Origin: Candidatus Aenigmatarchaeota archaeon
GTDB lineage: Archaea > Aenigmatarchaeota > Aenigmatarchaeia > GW2011-AR5
Length of the DNA stretch: 39,101 nt
Direction of reading: 5' to 3'
NCBI GenBank assembly: GCA_016180945.1
Contig: JACPAG010000007.1
Location: forward strand, 1 to 39,101
This document shows positions 8,701 to 17,341 of this stretch, in pieces. The notes under the pieces are model-generated. The model was not told the DNA's origin, did no database searches, and worked only from the letters and a program-made list of their open reading frames with translations. Each line of letters opens with the position of its first letter. Within the stretch, counting starts at the first letter, position 1. The position numbers and the translations under genes are program-made.

Positions 8701-10383
8701 ACAGCTATCAGCTTCAACTTTAGCGTTGCCGGCGAGCAGATGAACATAACCGCAATTAATCTTTCAAGAACCGGAAGCGCGACAGACGCAGATATTACAG
8801 CCGTCGGCTTGTACAATGGCACGAACACTACATTTACAGGAAGCGAGGGGTTCCTGACATTGATTGCATGGAACTCTTCAGTGCCTGCCAACGGCGTTTA
8901 TAACTTCAGCGGATTAGGGTTCAACGTAACAGCCGGCGACAGGGATGGCAACATCCTGCTGGTTGTCGTGAATCTCACGAATGTCGCTACAACAGGCCGC
9001 ACAATCGGGTTCAGGATTGACTCTGCAGCCAACATATCCACCGCATCGTCCATAACAAATGTGTCTATTACTGAAACGCTGATTACAGTCAGTTCCAGCA
9101 ACTCGTCCATTTACGGAAACCTGACAATCACAGGCGCAAGCCAGATAGCTGCTACTGTGACAGTCGGCCAGAGAAACATAACCGTTATCAGCTACAACTT
9201 CTCTGCGTTGGGAGAAGGCATGAACATGACTGGAATAAACCTGACGCTTACAGGAACTGTTTCAACAGCCGACATAGAGTCTGTGGCGCTGTACAACGGA
9301 ACGAACACAACGTTCAATGAAGACTTCCTCACGCTTATCGCCAGAAACACATCCGCGCCTCGCGCAGACGGCACTTATAACTTCAGCGGCATTGCATTTA
9401 ATGTCAGTGTAAATGACAGGGATGGCAACATGCTTTTGGTTGTCGTGAACTTCACAGCCGGCTCAACAACAACAGGCGGAAAGACCATCGGCTTCAAGCT
9501 GAACCCCGCTGGCAACACATCTGTCGTGTCTGCTATCGGAAACGTGGCGATTACGCCTATACTGGCGACAACATCATCCGCCAATGGCACAATCGCAGGC
9601 AACCTTACAGTTTCGACGACATCTGATATTTCAGCCAATGTGAAAATCAACCAGAAGAAGGTCGCATTCCTCAACCTCTCGCTCATGGCGCGCGGCGAAG
9701 TGGTGAACGTAACAAGCATAAACGTGACGTTAAGAGGCAACGCTTCGTTTGCTAACGTAAGCGAGATAAAGCTGTTCAACGACGACGGTTCTGCAACAGG
9801 CTCGCTTGACGCAACCGATACGCTGATAAACAGCACTGTAACAGCACCTACATCAGCCAGAATAACATTCACGCCGACTGATGTGATAAGGCTGACACCT
9901 TCGACCGCAAAGATTATATTTGTAGTGCTTAACGTATCCGACGAGTCTGACGCAGGAGCCGTTGTGGGCGTCCAGATAAACGCAACTGACGTGGCTGCGA
10001 CGACAAACGTGACAAACCAGTCACTGTCAACAAGCTGGACAGCTGTTGCTTCGGCAAACAGGACGATAATATCGAACATCGAACAACAGGTAGTAGGAAA
10101 GAACGCACCAAATTGGGCTCGCGTAGACATACCTTCGCAGACAATAATGGAGTCAATAGGCAGAACAGCCGGCACAACGCAGAACTTCAACATTTCAAAG
10201 ATACTCTACAGCCTGAGGACAAACTACAGATTTGTATACGGTAATACAGATGGAACATCAAGCGGTTGGAAGTTATTTGACAGGACAGACTGGGCCGGAT
10301 CCAGCTTGCAGTATGCGAATTATACATTTAATGGCGGATATGTCTGGGTCAACATGACTGCAGAAGACACGTTTGAGCTTTGA
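5767..10383 (+). CDS. Giant surface protein with seven tandem repeats
   Basis: A 1538-residue secreted or tethered protein. An N-terminal hydrophobic segment (VLLSIALIFVISAMYVIPAFA) is a signal peptide or anchor. Two N-terminal beta-rich domains are followed by about seven repeats of roughly 155 residues, each opening near IVGNLTITGT and containing FNFSARGEQMNVS, a LYN motif, YNFSGLGFNV and a closing SITE motif. N-X-S/T sequons are extremely dense, so heavy N-glycosylation is likely. No C-terminal anchor is visible. I do not recognise the repeat family; its pattern suggests beta-sandwich domains in a stalk, adhesin or accessory envelope fibre. Expression may be linked to the structured motif at 5666-5717. 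Confidence 0.75.
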   Translation: MNGLRGLKGFKGLTTVGVLLSIALIFVISAMYVIPAFAVHSLTLANVTPTNVTAGQKLPSLNFTFTSGGSGNITNVLINFSVIGNNAGNFTVPVSNDSVVCGGKTASLPGWVSRINATAVTCYNTTQDSGARIVFNVSIINTTVGIYAGSASGLYLFNITTTDNDTETNTTTVGVDVKRITGRATTNVTSAEIGKNQSISFTITAGSDLQKSINKIVINFSSAGFIAPTTVSCPGLGDGWGTATVGANDVTCTQGGGLPLTTGSTTIILNGTTAGQTPGIQPFNVGLYDTTVGEYANFTNSTTIAVYGLLNITGTNTIPGNISINKNSTDNSSLAARFNFSARGEQMNVSMITLLRTGSATGADISEVAIYNGTQNSTNGTSGEFSLQNATLIAINSSAPDSLGRYVFSGIAFNVSAVTDQFLFVTFNITRSATAGRNVGFMINNTGNVTTTSAISGQSITEALVTTASNNATIVGNLTITGTDAFAAGAGNVSAGRTNVSVITYNFAPSGEQMNITAINLSRTGSATDADIVAVGLYNSSGANDNTTIATLIAWNSSVPANGVYNFSGLGFNVTTSGNYLFVVVNISVNAIGGRTIGFTIGGASNITTSSSVSNQSITETLVTVYSTNATIYGNLTITGTNMAPATVILNDNNTMNETIAVRFNFSARGEGMNITQINITRTGTATAADIISVALYNATPDVAGGTFLNLSNATLIARNLSAPRADGTYNFTGLGFNVSTALDNFLIIAFNVSRSATGGRTVGFMINNVANVTTTSSISGQSITEYLLTTTSNNATIVGNLTITGTTDIASTRTVGSINVSVIRFNFAPSGEQMNITKFTLTRTGTATDADIVAVGLYNSSSDGSNVFTANATLIAWNTTPDSLGRYDFNNTGFNVTTSGNQLLVVVNLSSSATIGRTIGFIINGTGNITTTSSVSNQSITETLVTEASNNATIVGNLTITGTDRIGSSVAVGTKNVTAISFNFSVAGEQMNITAINLSRTGSATDADITAVGLYNGTNTTFTGSEGFLTLIAWNSSVPANGVYNFSGLGFNVTAGDRDGNILLVVVNLTNVATTGRTIGFRIDSAANISTASSITNVSITETLITVSSSNSSIYGNLTITGASQIAATVTVGQRNITVISYNFSALGEGMNMTGINLTLTGTVSTADIESVALYNGTNTTFNEDFLTLIARNTSAPRADGTYNFSGIAFNVSVNDRDGNMLLVVVNFTAGSTTTGGKTIGFKLNPAGNTSVVSAIGNVAITPILATTSSANGTIAGNLTVSTTSDISANVKINQKKVAFLNLSLMARGEVVNVTSINVTLRGNASFANVSEIKLFNDDGSATGSLDATDTLINSTVTAPTSARITFTPTDVIRLTPSTAKIIFVVLNVSDESDAGAVVGVQINATDVAATTNVTNQSLSTSWTAVASANRTIISNIEQQVVGKNAPNWARVDIPSQTIMESIGRTAGTTQNFNISKILYSLRTNYRFVYGNTDGTSSGWKLFDRTDWAGSSLQYANYTFNGGYVWVNMTAEDTFEL

Positions 10384-10449
10384 TTTTTGACTTATCTATT
10401 TTACTAAGGCATGTAATAGCAATTTAAGATTCCATGCCGAATAAAAGTA

Positions 10450-10488
10450 ATATGGCTCTCGACTTTTTTGCTGTGCAAAAAAGGGGAG
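10450..10488 (+). ncRNA. TGGC-CGACT/AGGGG structured motif, copy 2
   Basis: TATGGCTCTCGACT and AGGGGAG frame the nine-bp stem CTTTTTTGC (10463-10471) / GCAAAAAAG (10475-10483) with a TGT loop. CTC (10458-10460) pairs with GAG (10486-10488), leaving GA opposite GG. It ends 17 bases before the ATG at 10506. Confidence 0.65.
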
Positions 10489-10505
10489 GTGGGTGTGGTT
10501 GAGGG

Positions 10506-11807
10506 ATGCATAACAAAAAGGCTGTTCTTTTTCTATTTGCATTACTTCTGGTTTCCGTTTCACTGGCCGAAAGCATAACGTTCTGGAAAGGCTATGTTTT
10601 TATAGGCGGCCAGCCGGCAGCCAGCGGAACTGTGGTAGAGGCATTTGTCAACAACGCCACATTAGTTGCCAACTATACAATAGGCACCATTGCCTCTGGC
10701 AGGGACGGCTATTACATTATACCTGTTGTTGTAGCCACAATAGACGGCGGCCATAACGTTTCATTCCGGGTAAATGGAGTCTATCCATACACTGGAGCTA
10801 ATAGTTCTGATGCTTCTCTGCAGGCTGTCAGTTCATTCGGTCCTAATCTTCTCAATATCTCAATAAACCTTACAGCCAACGGCGGAGCCTGCCGTCCTTA
10901 CAGCGGCGTGACTAACGCTACATCTTATTCGCACAGCGGCTGTTCAGGCGGCTATTGCGTCCATGATTTGTGCCGTGCTGCTTCGACATACTGCGGCGAC
11001 GGCTTCTGCGATTCCGGCGAATCATCGTCTTCGTGTTCGGCAGATTGCGGAACAACAACCACCACAGGTGGCGGTGGCGGCGCTGCCACAACCACAACCG
11101 CGCCAGCTAATGCGACAACTACAGTTGCAACTACTATATCAACCACCACTACAACAACGATACCAGCAATAGTAAAAGTTAACCTGACGGCTGATGTTCC
11201 AAAGACAGTAGAAGTGAACACAACGCATGTTGACAAGATTACCATAACAGCAGCAGTTAACGCGCCAAGCGTTTCTGTCACGGTAACAGAGATTTCAAAG
11301 CCCGCTGAAACACCGGCGCCTGTTACAGCAGCCGGCTCGGTTTACAAATACGTGGAAATAAAAGCGTCCAATATTGCAGCCAGTTCTATAGCAAAGGCAA
11401 AAATCAGTTTTAAGGTGGCCAAATCCTGGATATCGTCCGAAGGAATTGACAAGACTACAATAGCCCTGAGCAGGCTTGTCGGAAGCCAGTGGACCAAGCT
11501 GGTTACTGTGCTTGCATCAGAAAGCGCTACTGATATAACGTACGAAGCAGAGTCGCCTGGATTCTCGACGTTCGCAATAACCGGAAATAAAGTCATAACC
11601 ACGACATCAACTGCCGTGCCAACAACCGTGCCTGCTACAACCACGACTGCACCGGCAAAGATAGACACAACAACTATATACCTGATAGTGGCTGTTGTCA
11701 TAATCCTGCTTGCGGCAGTCGCCTATTTCAGATTGCTTGGCAAAAAGGGCAGGCGCCAGTATATTTTCATGCCGGAAAAGAAAGAAGGACACGTAAGTAA
11801 AAAGTGA
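10506..11807 (+). CDS. PGF-pre-PGF surface protein with Cys-rich module and Thr stalk
   Basis: A 433-residue type I surface protein. Order: signal peptide (MHNKKAVLFLFALLLVSVSLA), a carboxypeptidase-regulatory-like beta domain (about 30-120), a Cys-rich module with CGDGFCDSGESSSSCSADCG (about 160-180), a Gly/Thr-rich linker, a PGF-pre-PGF-type domain (about 220-360, ending in ESPGFSTFAITG), a Thr/Pro/Ala stalk, a transmembrane helix (TIYLIVAVVIILLAAVAYF) and a basic tail. The stalk is a likely O-glycosylation zone. It shares the last domain and anchor style with the next gene, so both are probably displayed at the envelope. Start chosen for the signal peptide and upstream G-rich sequence. Confidence 0.75.
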   Translation: MHNKKAVLFLFALLLVSVSLAESITFWKGYVFIGGQPAASGTVVEAFVNNATLVANYTIGTIASGRDGYYIIPVVVATIDGGHNVSFRVNGVYPYTGANSSDASLQAVSSFGPNLLNISINLTANGGACRPYSGVTNATSYSHSGCSGGYCVHDLCRAASTYCGDGFCDSGESSSSCSADCGTTTTTGGGGGAATTTTAPANATTTVATTISTTTTTTIPAIVKVNLTADVPKTVEVNTTHVDKITITAAVNAPSVSVTVTEISKPAETPAPVTAAGSVYKYVEIKASNIAASSIAKAKISFKVAKSWISSEGIDKTTIALSRLVGSQWTKLVTVLASESATDITYEAESPGFSTFAITGNKVITTTSTAVPTTVPATTTTAPAKIDTTTIYLIVAVVIILLAAVAYFRLLGKKGRRQYIFMPEKKEGHVSKK

Positions 11808-11854
11808 CATCGAAACCTTTATTGAAACAAAGTTAAAAATAATGCAGTGGTTGA

Positions 11855-14365
11855 ATGAAGAAGTTCTTGATTCTGGTTGCGGTATTCGCCTTGTTCACGA
11901 TAAGCCCTGTTTTTGCAGTAACTGTTAATATGGGCAACGATAATGTCACAGTTATTGACAACAGCGGCACGATTGTCTTGGAAGTAGGCAACCTCACGAA
12001 AAATTACACGCTTTCAGCACGGTTGATTGCAAACCAGTCATTCGATATTGTGAATGTAACATTTTATATGCCTTATGGTATTGTAAACATGACGCCATGC
12101 AATGGTGGAACCGGTTTTAGCAGGGTTAATGCCACAACAGTCTCATGCATAGTGGCTGTAAATAGTGTAACGCAGCCTGCACCGCCAGACACAACACCCA
12201 TAGGCGTCACGGTAAACCTGACGATAACAGCCAACATATCTGCTTTTTCATTCTATACTGCCGCGCAGGCATTCAATTTTACGTTCACTTCAAGAAACGT
12301 AACCGGCATAATCAACAGCACCATCAGAAACATAACAGCCGTAAGCTCGAGAAGAAATCCCCGGCCTGAGGCTGTTGAAACAAGCACGTCAAATGCCTCG
12401 CTGACGTTTACCTTCTGGAACCAGTCTGACAAAGGTTACAAGGTCATGACGCCTATTTACACGTTTAATCCGACGTTAGGCAGGCCAGAGCTTGCCAATA
12501 ATTCTTACGGCGAAATACTGTACTTTGACAAGTCCTTTTTTGAAGGGCCCAATTTCATGAAGCTGTGGTCGTACAATCTGACGTTCAGGATTATATTTAC
12601 CGGCGGCTTGGGCGCGGCAAATTATACGATAAGGTCTCCGATAAACAACAGCCAGTTTCCGACCCAGTCGCTGACGCCTCTATTCATTCAGACAAATGAG
12701 ATTCAGGATTTTATTACAAACGTGACAAGGAACTTCACGATGGGCATACCAAACCCCAATAGCTTTACTGCCTACTGGAATGGCACGAACTATACGCAGA
12801 CCGTGCTGCTGTCTTCAAGAGGCCTGAACGTTTCCTTCACCGGCGGCGCTGCCGCTGGTTCAGACCAGAGCATATCGCTTCTTAGCGTGTCAATACCAAA
12901 CGAGACCGTAGCAAACATGACGAACAATACGGACATAACTGTTTTGTTCACGATGACGAACATCACGGCCTGCGGCACAACCTCTTGCACCACTTCGCCT
13001 ATTTTCGTGAACAGCCAGTCAATAAGCGGCTGGAGCCCTGACTCGCCGCCGCAGTTCGGCAGCGCTCTTAATATCTCCTATGTAATGAATGTCACGAACG
13101 CCTTTACAAACTATACGCTTGACAACCTCAGCATAAGCATAATGCAGCCCATGAACGTGACGATGGTTAGCGGTTCGAGAACAGAACAGTTCAACATGAC
13201 AAGGCTTTCGAGCGTGAGGATAAGCGTCTGGAACGGCTCTGTGTTCGTAGAAAACCTGAGCGTCATACGCCGCGAAAGCAACTTCTCGTTCAGCGACACG
13301 CATGGCCCGAGCGGCGCTAATGTGACATTATTTATAACAACCTTTGACGTAGTCCTGTCATCATCTGCTCATGTAAACGGCTCATTTGGATGGGAGCCCA
13401 ACAGCAACGGAATAGTTTTGATAAACTTCACGGCCGAGATGACGTTCCCTATTCTGAACGAAACTGCCCCGCCTTCAGGAGCTGCCGGCACTGCAAATCA
13501 GTATAACGTAACAACAAACCAGCCCCAGCGGGCGCCGCTGAACCTGACCGGCAAGGTCCCCGGCCTTGACAATAGCTCAACAGGCATTAACGTTACCGTA
13601 GACGGCGTTCAGGTGGCTTCATCAAACCTTACTATAGGCAGCCTGATTTTGAAAGATGTTACGTCAGGCCAGCATGTTATTTCAGTGACGTACAGCGTCC
13701 CTGCCGCAACCACGACCACAGCTGCAACGACGACTGTGCCAAGTGGCGGCACGACGCCTAAAAAAGATGTTGCATCTGTAAATGCAGCTCCAGGGGTTGT
13801 CAGCAAACTGAAATATGATGAGAAAGATATTGGCATTAAGGAAATCCAGATAGAAGTGAAAAACAGCGCAAACGACGTAAGGATAACAGTAACAAAACTG
13901 ACAGGCCAGCCGGCTTCTGTAACGCACACAATCAGCGGCAGGGTCTTCCAGTACATAGAAATTAATACTGAAAATCTCGCATCGGACAACATCAAATCCG
14001 CGCGCGTCCAGTTCAATGTCACGAAAGCATGGTTAATTAATAATAGCGCAAGTGACGAAGACGTGATACTTAACAGATACATTAATACGACGGGATGGCA
14101 GAAGCTGAAAACAACGAAGCTGAGTGAAAGCCCGGTAGAAGTTCTGTTCGATGCCGAAACCCCCGGCTTCAGCGTATTTGCAGTCACCACCGAGAAGACT
14201 ATAACAACAACCACGACAGCCAATGCAACTACTACAGTGCCGGCAACAACTGCAGCAACCACTACTATCCCGGCAAAGCCGGCTGACTCCGCAGCCGTTA
14301 CGTTTTTGATAGCCGCTGTTTTGGTTATAGCTTACCTTCTTCTGAAAAGAAACAAAAGAAAATAG
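11855..14365 (+). CDS. Large PGF-pre-PGF surface protein with C-terminal anchor
   Basis: An 836-residue secreted, membrane-anchored protein. A signal peptide ends near SPVFA. The long ectodomain is beta-rich with many N-glycosylation sequons. From about residue 640 it carries a PGF-pre-PGF-type domain (VSKLKYDEKDIGIKEIQIEV through ETPGFSVFAVT), then a Thr-rich stalk and a transmembrane helix (AAVTFLIAAVLVIAYLLL) followed by KRNKRK. The terminal domain is clearly paralogous to that of the gene just upstream. Substrates or partners are unknown; a structural, adhesive or cell-contact role is inferred. Confidence 0.75.
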   Translation: MKKFLILVAVFALFTISPVFAVTVNMGNDNVTVIDNSGTIVLEVGNLTKNYTLSARLIANQSFDIVNVTFYMPYGIVNMTPCNGGTGFSRVNATTVSCIVAVNSVTQPAPPDTTPIGVTVNLTITANISAFSFYTAAQAFNFTFTSRNVTGIINSTIRNITAVSSRRNPRPEAVETSTSNASLTFTFWNQSDKGYKVMTPIYTFNPTLGRPELANNSYGEILYFDKSFFEGPNFMKLWSYNLTFRIIFTGGLGAANYTIRSPINNSQFPTQSLTPLFIQTNEIQDFITNVTRNFTMGIPNPNSFTAYWNGTNYTQTVLLSSRGLNVSFTGGAAAGSDQSISLLSVSIPNETVANMTNNTDITVLFTMTNITACGTTSCTTSPIFVNSQSISGWSPDSPPQFGSALNISYVMNVTNAFTNYTLDNLSISIMQPMNVTMVSGSRTEQFNMTRLSSVRISVWNGSVFVENLSVIRRESNFSFSDTHGPSGANVTLFITTFDVVLSSSAHVNGSFGWEPNSNGIVLINFTAEMTFPILNETAPPSGAAGTANQYNVTTNQPQRAPLNLTGKVPGLDNSSTGINVTVDGVQVASSNLTIGSLILKDVTSGQHVISVTYSVPAATTTTAATTTVPSGGTTPKKDVASVNAAPGVVSKLKYDEKDIGIKEIQIEVKNSANDVRITVTKLTGQPASVTHTISGRVFQYIEINTENLASDNIKSARVQFNVTKAWLINNSASDEDVILNRYINTTGWQKLKTTKLSESPVEVLFDAETPGFSVFAVTTEKTITTTTTANATTTVPATTAATTTIPAKPADSAAVTFLIAAVLVIAYLLLKRNKRK

Positions 14366-14370
14366 AGCTA

Positions 14371-14380
14371 CTTAAATCTT
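14371..14380 (+). promoter_or_regulatory. TATA box for the lipoprotein gene
   Basis: CTTAAATCTT lies about 25 bases before the ATG at 14400, indicating a leaderless transcript and supporting that start over the in-frame TTG at 14382. Confidence 0.5.
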
Positions 14381-14399
14381 TTTGCGAAAACTTATTGGT

Positions 14400-14951
14400 A
14401 TGAAATTTCTTGGTATTTTAATCGTGGTTATCGCCCTTATATCCGGCTGCGTCCAGCAGACAGAACTCCGTGAAATAACAATACCGGGCCACGCAAACCA
14501 GGTATATGTGTTTTCTTACGACATAAGGGAATCAATAAAAGTACAAGCGCCTGACGAGGCGGCTATAAGAAATTTATTGAGAACAGATTCTATAAACATC
14601 CTTTACAACGGCACGAATGAGCAGGATCTTGCCTACTTCAACGTGGCTTTATTCAACATCCGGGAAAAATTAAGGACGTTTTATACTTACGATGGCATTC
14701 TGCTGAAATTCTACCCGTTCTACTACACAACTAACGAACTGGTGAATTTCTCCAACGCATCAATCAGCAACCCGACCATAGAAATAAGGGGCCCCGATAC
14801 AGGCGCAACAGAAACGTCTGTTATCCTGAACGGAAAAACTGTTTTGGTCCAAGGCACCACTTCCAGAAACCTCCAGCTCGCAGCCGACAGGCTTGTCCTT
14901 GCCGTTTTTGATATAGACGAAACGAAGATAGATGCGTTGGCGAGGAGATGA
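14400..14951 (+). CDS. Predicted lipoprotein of unknown function
   Basis: A 183-residue protein starting with a short hydrophobic leader and a lipobox-like LISGC, so the Cys near residue 17 is probably lipid-modified and the protein tethered outside the membrane. The mature part (VQQTELREITIPGHANQVYV onward) has alternating strands and helices and is mostly polar. It ends with a helix (DIDETKIDALARR). No enzyme motif is visible. It closes the plus-strand surface cluster. Confidence 0.65.
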   Translation: MKFLGILIVVIALISGCVQQTELREITIPGHANQVYVFSYDIRESIKVQAPDEAAIRNLLRTDSINILYNGTNEQDLAYFNVALFNIREKLRTFYTYDGILLKFYPFYYTTNELVNFSNASISNPTIEIRGPDTGATETSVILNGKTVLVQGTTSRNLQLAADRLVLAVFDIDETKIDALARR

Positions 14952-15050
14952 AGTAAGCTGAAATGATGAGCATCATTCTTGCCATACCTAAGTAAGCGGT
15001 CTTAAAATGAGAAATAAATTCATAAGTTAGTTGTTTTCTTCAGAACAAAC

Positions 15051-15238
15051 ATGCTTATCTCTTTTCTATTCCTCTCTACGACTACCTTTTACCTCTACCA
15101 GCACAGCACCGGCTTCTCTTGGGATTTTGCCGTTTACGCCATGAACGCCCAGTATTTTTTCGGTGGTTATTATTTTGAATGGGCCAGCCGCTGAATCTGA
15201 CGCCGTGTAAAATGATTTTTCCGTTTTTATGCGGGTAA
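15051..15238 (+). pseudogene. Inverted, internally deleted remnant of the GT-C gene
   Basis: Codons from ATG 15051 read FYLYQHSTGFSWDFAVYAMN and then YYFEWASR before a stop at 15192. This matches the N-terminus of the neighbouring minus-strand gene (VYQHSTGLSWDFSVYVLN, FYFEWNRPP). Directly after, in another frame, 15197-15235 reads LTPCKMIFPFLCG, matching that gene's C-terminus (LTPCNVLPLKWTC). So the beginning and end of a paralogue are joined, with nearly 400 codons of the middle missing, in inverted orientation. It cannot make a functional transferase. Confidence 0.7.
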
Positions 15239-15262
15239 GTATTGACATGTGGGGCAGAAGTT

Positions 15263-16612
15263 TTACTTAGTAAAACACGTCCATTTGAGAGGAAGAACAT
15301 TGCACGGCGTCAATCCGTATCCCAGTTCGTTCAAATAAGAAATATAAGTCCTGTCAACTTTTCTGGCAGGCGTGCATTTAGAGGTATTGCCAAGAATTAT
15401 ATAGCCTTCTGTTTCGTTGATTACAGGGAACGAGCTTATGAAATCCTTGTCCGATGCGTAATCCGGCTCGCCTCTCTTGAAAAGTATAATCCGTGTGCCG
15501 TTGCTTATCTCATTAGCCATGTTTTCTTTCCTCGGAAAAGGCTCTGACGGCTTGCCAAGGTAATTGATAAACGGCCATGCGTTGGATTTTATCATGCAGT
15601 TGTCTGCTTTTGACAAGGCGTCCTCGTAGACTCCTCTGTTTTCTAGATTCACAAAGTAAATAGAGGCTAAAGAGAAATTCGCAATTATAATCGCTATTGC
15701 GGCGGCCCTCCGTAATTTCAACTTATTTATCCACACAGCCGAAAAATAAACCAACGGTAATGTCAGATTAAACAAATACCGCGAAGTCTTTATGGGAATT
15801 GTATAATACGAAAGCAGGCTGAGAGCAAGGACTGCAAGCATTAAAATATCCATTTTTCCGAATTTCCTGCTTATGCCAAGTTTGTAGATTCCAAAAGCAA
15901 AAAGAAGTATGTAATAGCCGGAGACATCCAGAACGTCAGAAAAATTAAACGGCATTTTTATATAATCCCTGAATTTCACATTTCCGGCGTACGCATCTGC
16001 TACGCTTGTCAGCGGGTCTCCGGACAAATAAAAGTTGTACAGCAGCCAAGGCGCAAAAAACAGGATTATAATGCCAAACGAGACCGGTATTTTTTTAGCA
16101 TGCCTTCTGAAAAATATGAGAAGTGTGTAAATGAAATTGCTGTAATGTGTTAGGAATAACAGAGAAATAAAAGCAGCCGAACGGGCCTTATCCAAATAAG
16201 CAAGAGCCAACTGCAGAAAAGATAAATATAACAATTCCGTTCCGACGGAAAGTCCCGTATTCAGCACAAACGGCGAAAGCAGCAGGCCGTAAAATAGCGA
16301 CTTGTCTACGTTTATCTTCTCAGCCAGCAATTTAGACGAATAGGCGAATAACGCCGAAACAAGAATTATGTATAAGTATTCCGCCGCAACCCAGCCGAAA
16401 ATGCTTAAGATGCCCATGACGAACGGAACAAACGGCGGCCTGTTCCATTCAAAATAGAAGCCGTTGCTGAACATGTACTTGGCATTCAAAACATAAACAG
16501 AAAAGTCCCATGACAGGCCTGTAGAATGCTGGTAAACAAAAAATACCGTAGAAAACAGGAGCAGCAAATAGAACAGTCTGTTACCTTTCCATATACTTGT
16601 TATACTCCTCAT
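15263..16612 (-). CDS. GT-C family membrane glycosyltransferase (PMT/ArnT-like)
   Basis: A 449-residue polytopic protein with roughly ten hydrophobic helices. Near the N-terminus, WDFSVYVLNAKYMFSNG followed by FEWNRPPFVPFVMG has the Asp-containing first-loop signature of GT-C transferases such as the GT39/GT83 groups, which move a sugar from a polyprenyl-phosphate carrier on the outer side of the membrane. A soluble tail of about 120 residues follows the last helix. It overlaps the upstream GT2 gene by four bases (ATGA), implying translational coupling; that GT2 may supply its polyprenyl-phosphate sugar. A decayed inverted copy lies just beyond its 3' end. Confidence 0.75.
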   Translation of the reverse strand: MRSITSIWKGNRLFYLLLLFSTVFFVYQHSTGLSWDFSVYVLNAKYMFSNGFYFEWNRPPFVPFVMGILSIFGWVAAEYLYIILVSALFAYSSKLLAEKINVDKSLFYGLLLSPFVLNTGLSVGTELLYLSFLQLALAYLDKARSAAFISLLFLTHYSNFIYTLLIFFRRHAKKIPVSFGIIILFFAPWLLYNFYLSGDPLTSVADAYAGNVKFRDYIKMPFNFSDVLDVSGYYILLFAFGIYKLGISRKFGKMDILMLAVLALSLLSYYTIPIKTSRYLFNLTLPLVYFSAVWINKLKLRRAAAIAIIIANFSLASIYFVNLENRGVYEDALSKADNCMIKSNAWPFINYLGKPSEPFPRKENMANEISNGTRIILFKRGEPDYASDKDFISSFPVINETEGYIILGNTSKCTPARKVDRTYISYLNELGYGLTPCNVLPLKWTCFTK

Positions 16613-17280
16613 AAAAATCTCCTTTTTAGAAGGAAGACTATGTCCTTTACACCATCTAAAACAGGGTTTACCTTCGATTCTGACAGCGTTTTCCTGTATG
16701 CGATAGGTATTTCTTTTACGCTTAGCTTGTTTCTTAGATATTCCGTAAACATTTCTATCTCCAGTTCAAATTTTTCAGATGAGATCTTTATTTTATCCGC
16801 CGCCTCTTTCCTGATGCCTACGAATCCGGTGCATAAATCAGTTATGCTTGTTCCGTAAAGCATATTTGCAAATTTTGTAAGAACTATATTGCCAAATGAG
16901 TTTATCTTGGGCATAGATTTTTCATCCAGATGACCGGCAAATCTCGAGCCAAGAACAACATCGTATTTTTTTAATTCTGCCAGGAATTTCCTGATATAGG
17001 AAGGGTTGTAAGAATAATCGCCATCCAGCATTATGATATAGTCCGTCTTTCGCGGAATTTTTCTGAATGCCGTTTTTATAGACCGGGCCTTGCCTCTGCG
17101 CTTTTCCATTATGACAGACGCGCCGTTTTTTCTGGCTATCTCTGCAGTTCTGTCCTTCGAAAGCCCGTCTACGACAAATACTTTTATTCTATAACCATCA
17201 ATTTTTGGCACTTCATTAAGCACTTTGCCTATTGATGCTTCTTCGTTCAGGGTCGGTATAACAACGCTGACATTTTTCAT
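16609..17280 (-). CDS. GT2 glycosyltransferase, dolichol-phosphate mannose synthase-like
   Basis: A 223-residue soluble GT2 enzyme. Visible motifs: SVVIPTLNEEASIGKVL at the N-terminus, VVDGLSKDRTAEIA, the metal-binding DXD as MLDGDYSYNP, and a C-terminal segment with SFGNIVLTKFANMLYG and DLCTGF typical of DPM1-like proteins. It probably transfers a hexose from a nucleotide sugar to a polyprenyl phosphate at the inner membrane face. ATG at 17280 fits the family; the frame also opens at a TTG at 17298. Its stop overlaps the start of the GT-C gene, which likely uses the product. Confidence 0.85.
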   Translation of the reverse strand: MKNVSVVIPTLNEEASIGKVLNEVPKIDGYRIKVFVVDGLSKDRTAEIARKNGASVIMEKRRGKARSIKTAFRKIPRKTDYIIMLDGDYSYNPSYIRKFLAELKKYDVVLGSRFAGHLDEKSMPKINSFGNIVLTKFANMLYGTSITDLCTGFVGIRKEAADKIKISSEKFELEIEMFTEYLRNKLSVKEIPIAYRKTLSESKVNPVLDGVKDIVFLLKRRFL

Positions 17281-17341
17281 GGATATCAGGTAAGTCAAAT
17301 GCTTTCTATGGAAAATAGATTTACATCCTTACTTTAGCAGT

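Noticed and set aside
10963..11172. Open frame opposite or out of phase in the Thr-rich stalk
   Set aside because: It arises from repetitive ACA/ACC codons of the surface protein in another frame.
15242..15547. Plus-strand open frame of 101 codons
   Set aside because: It lies antisense to the well-supported GT-C gene and has no recognisable features.
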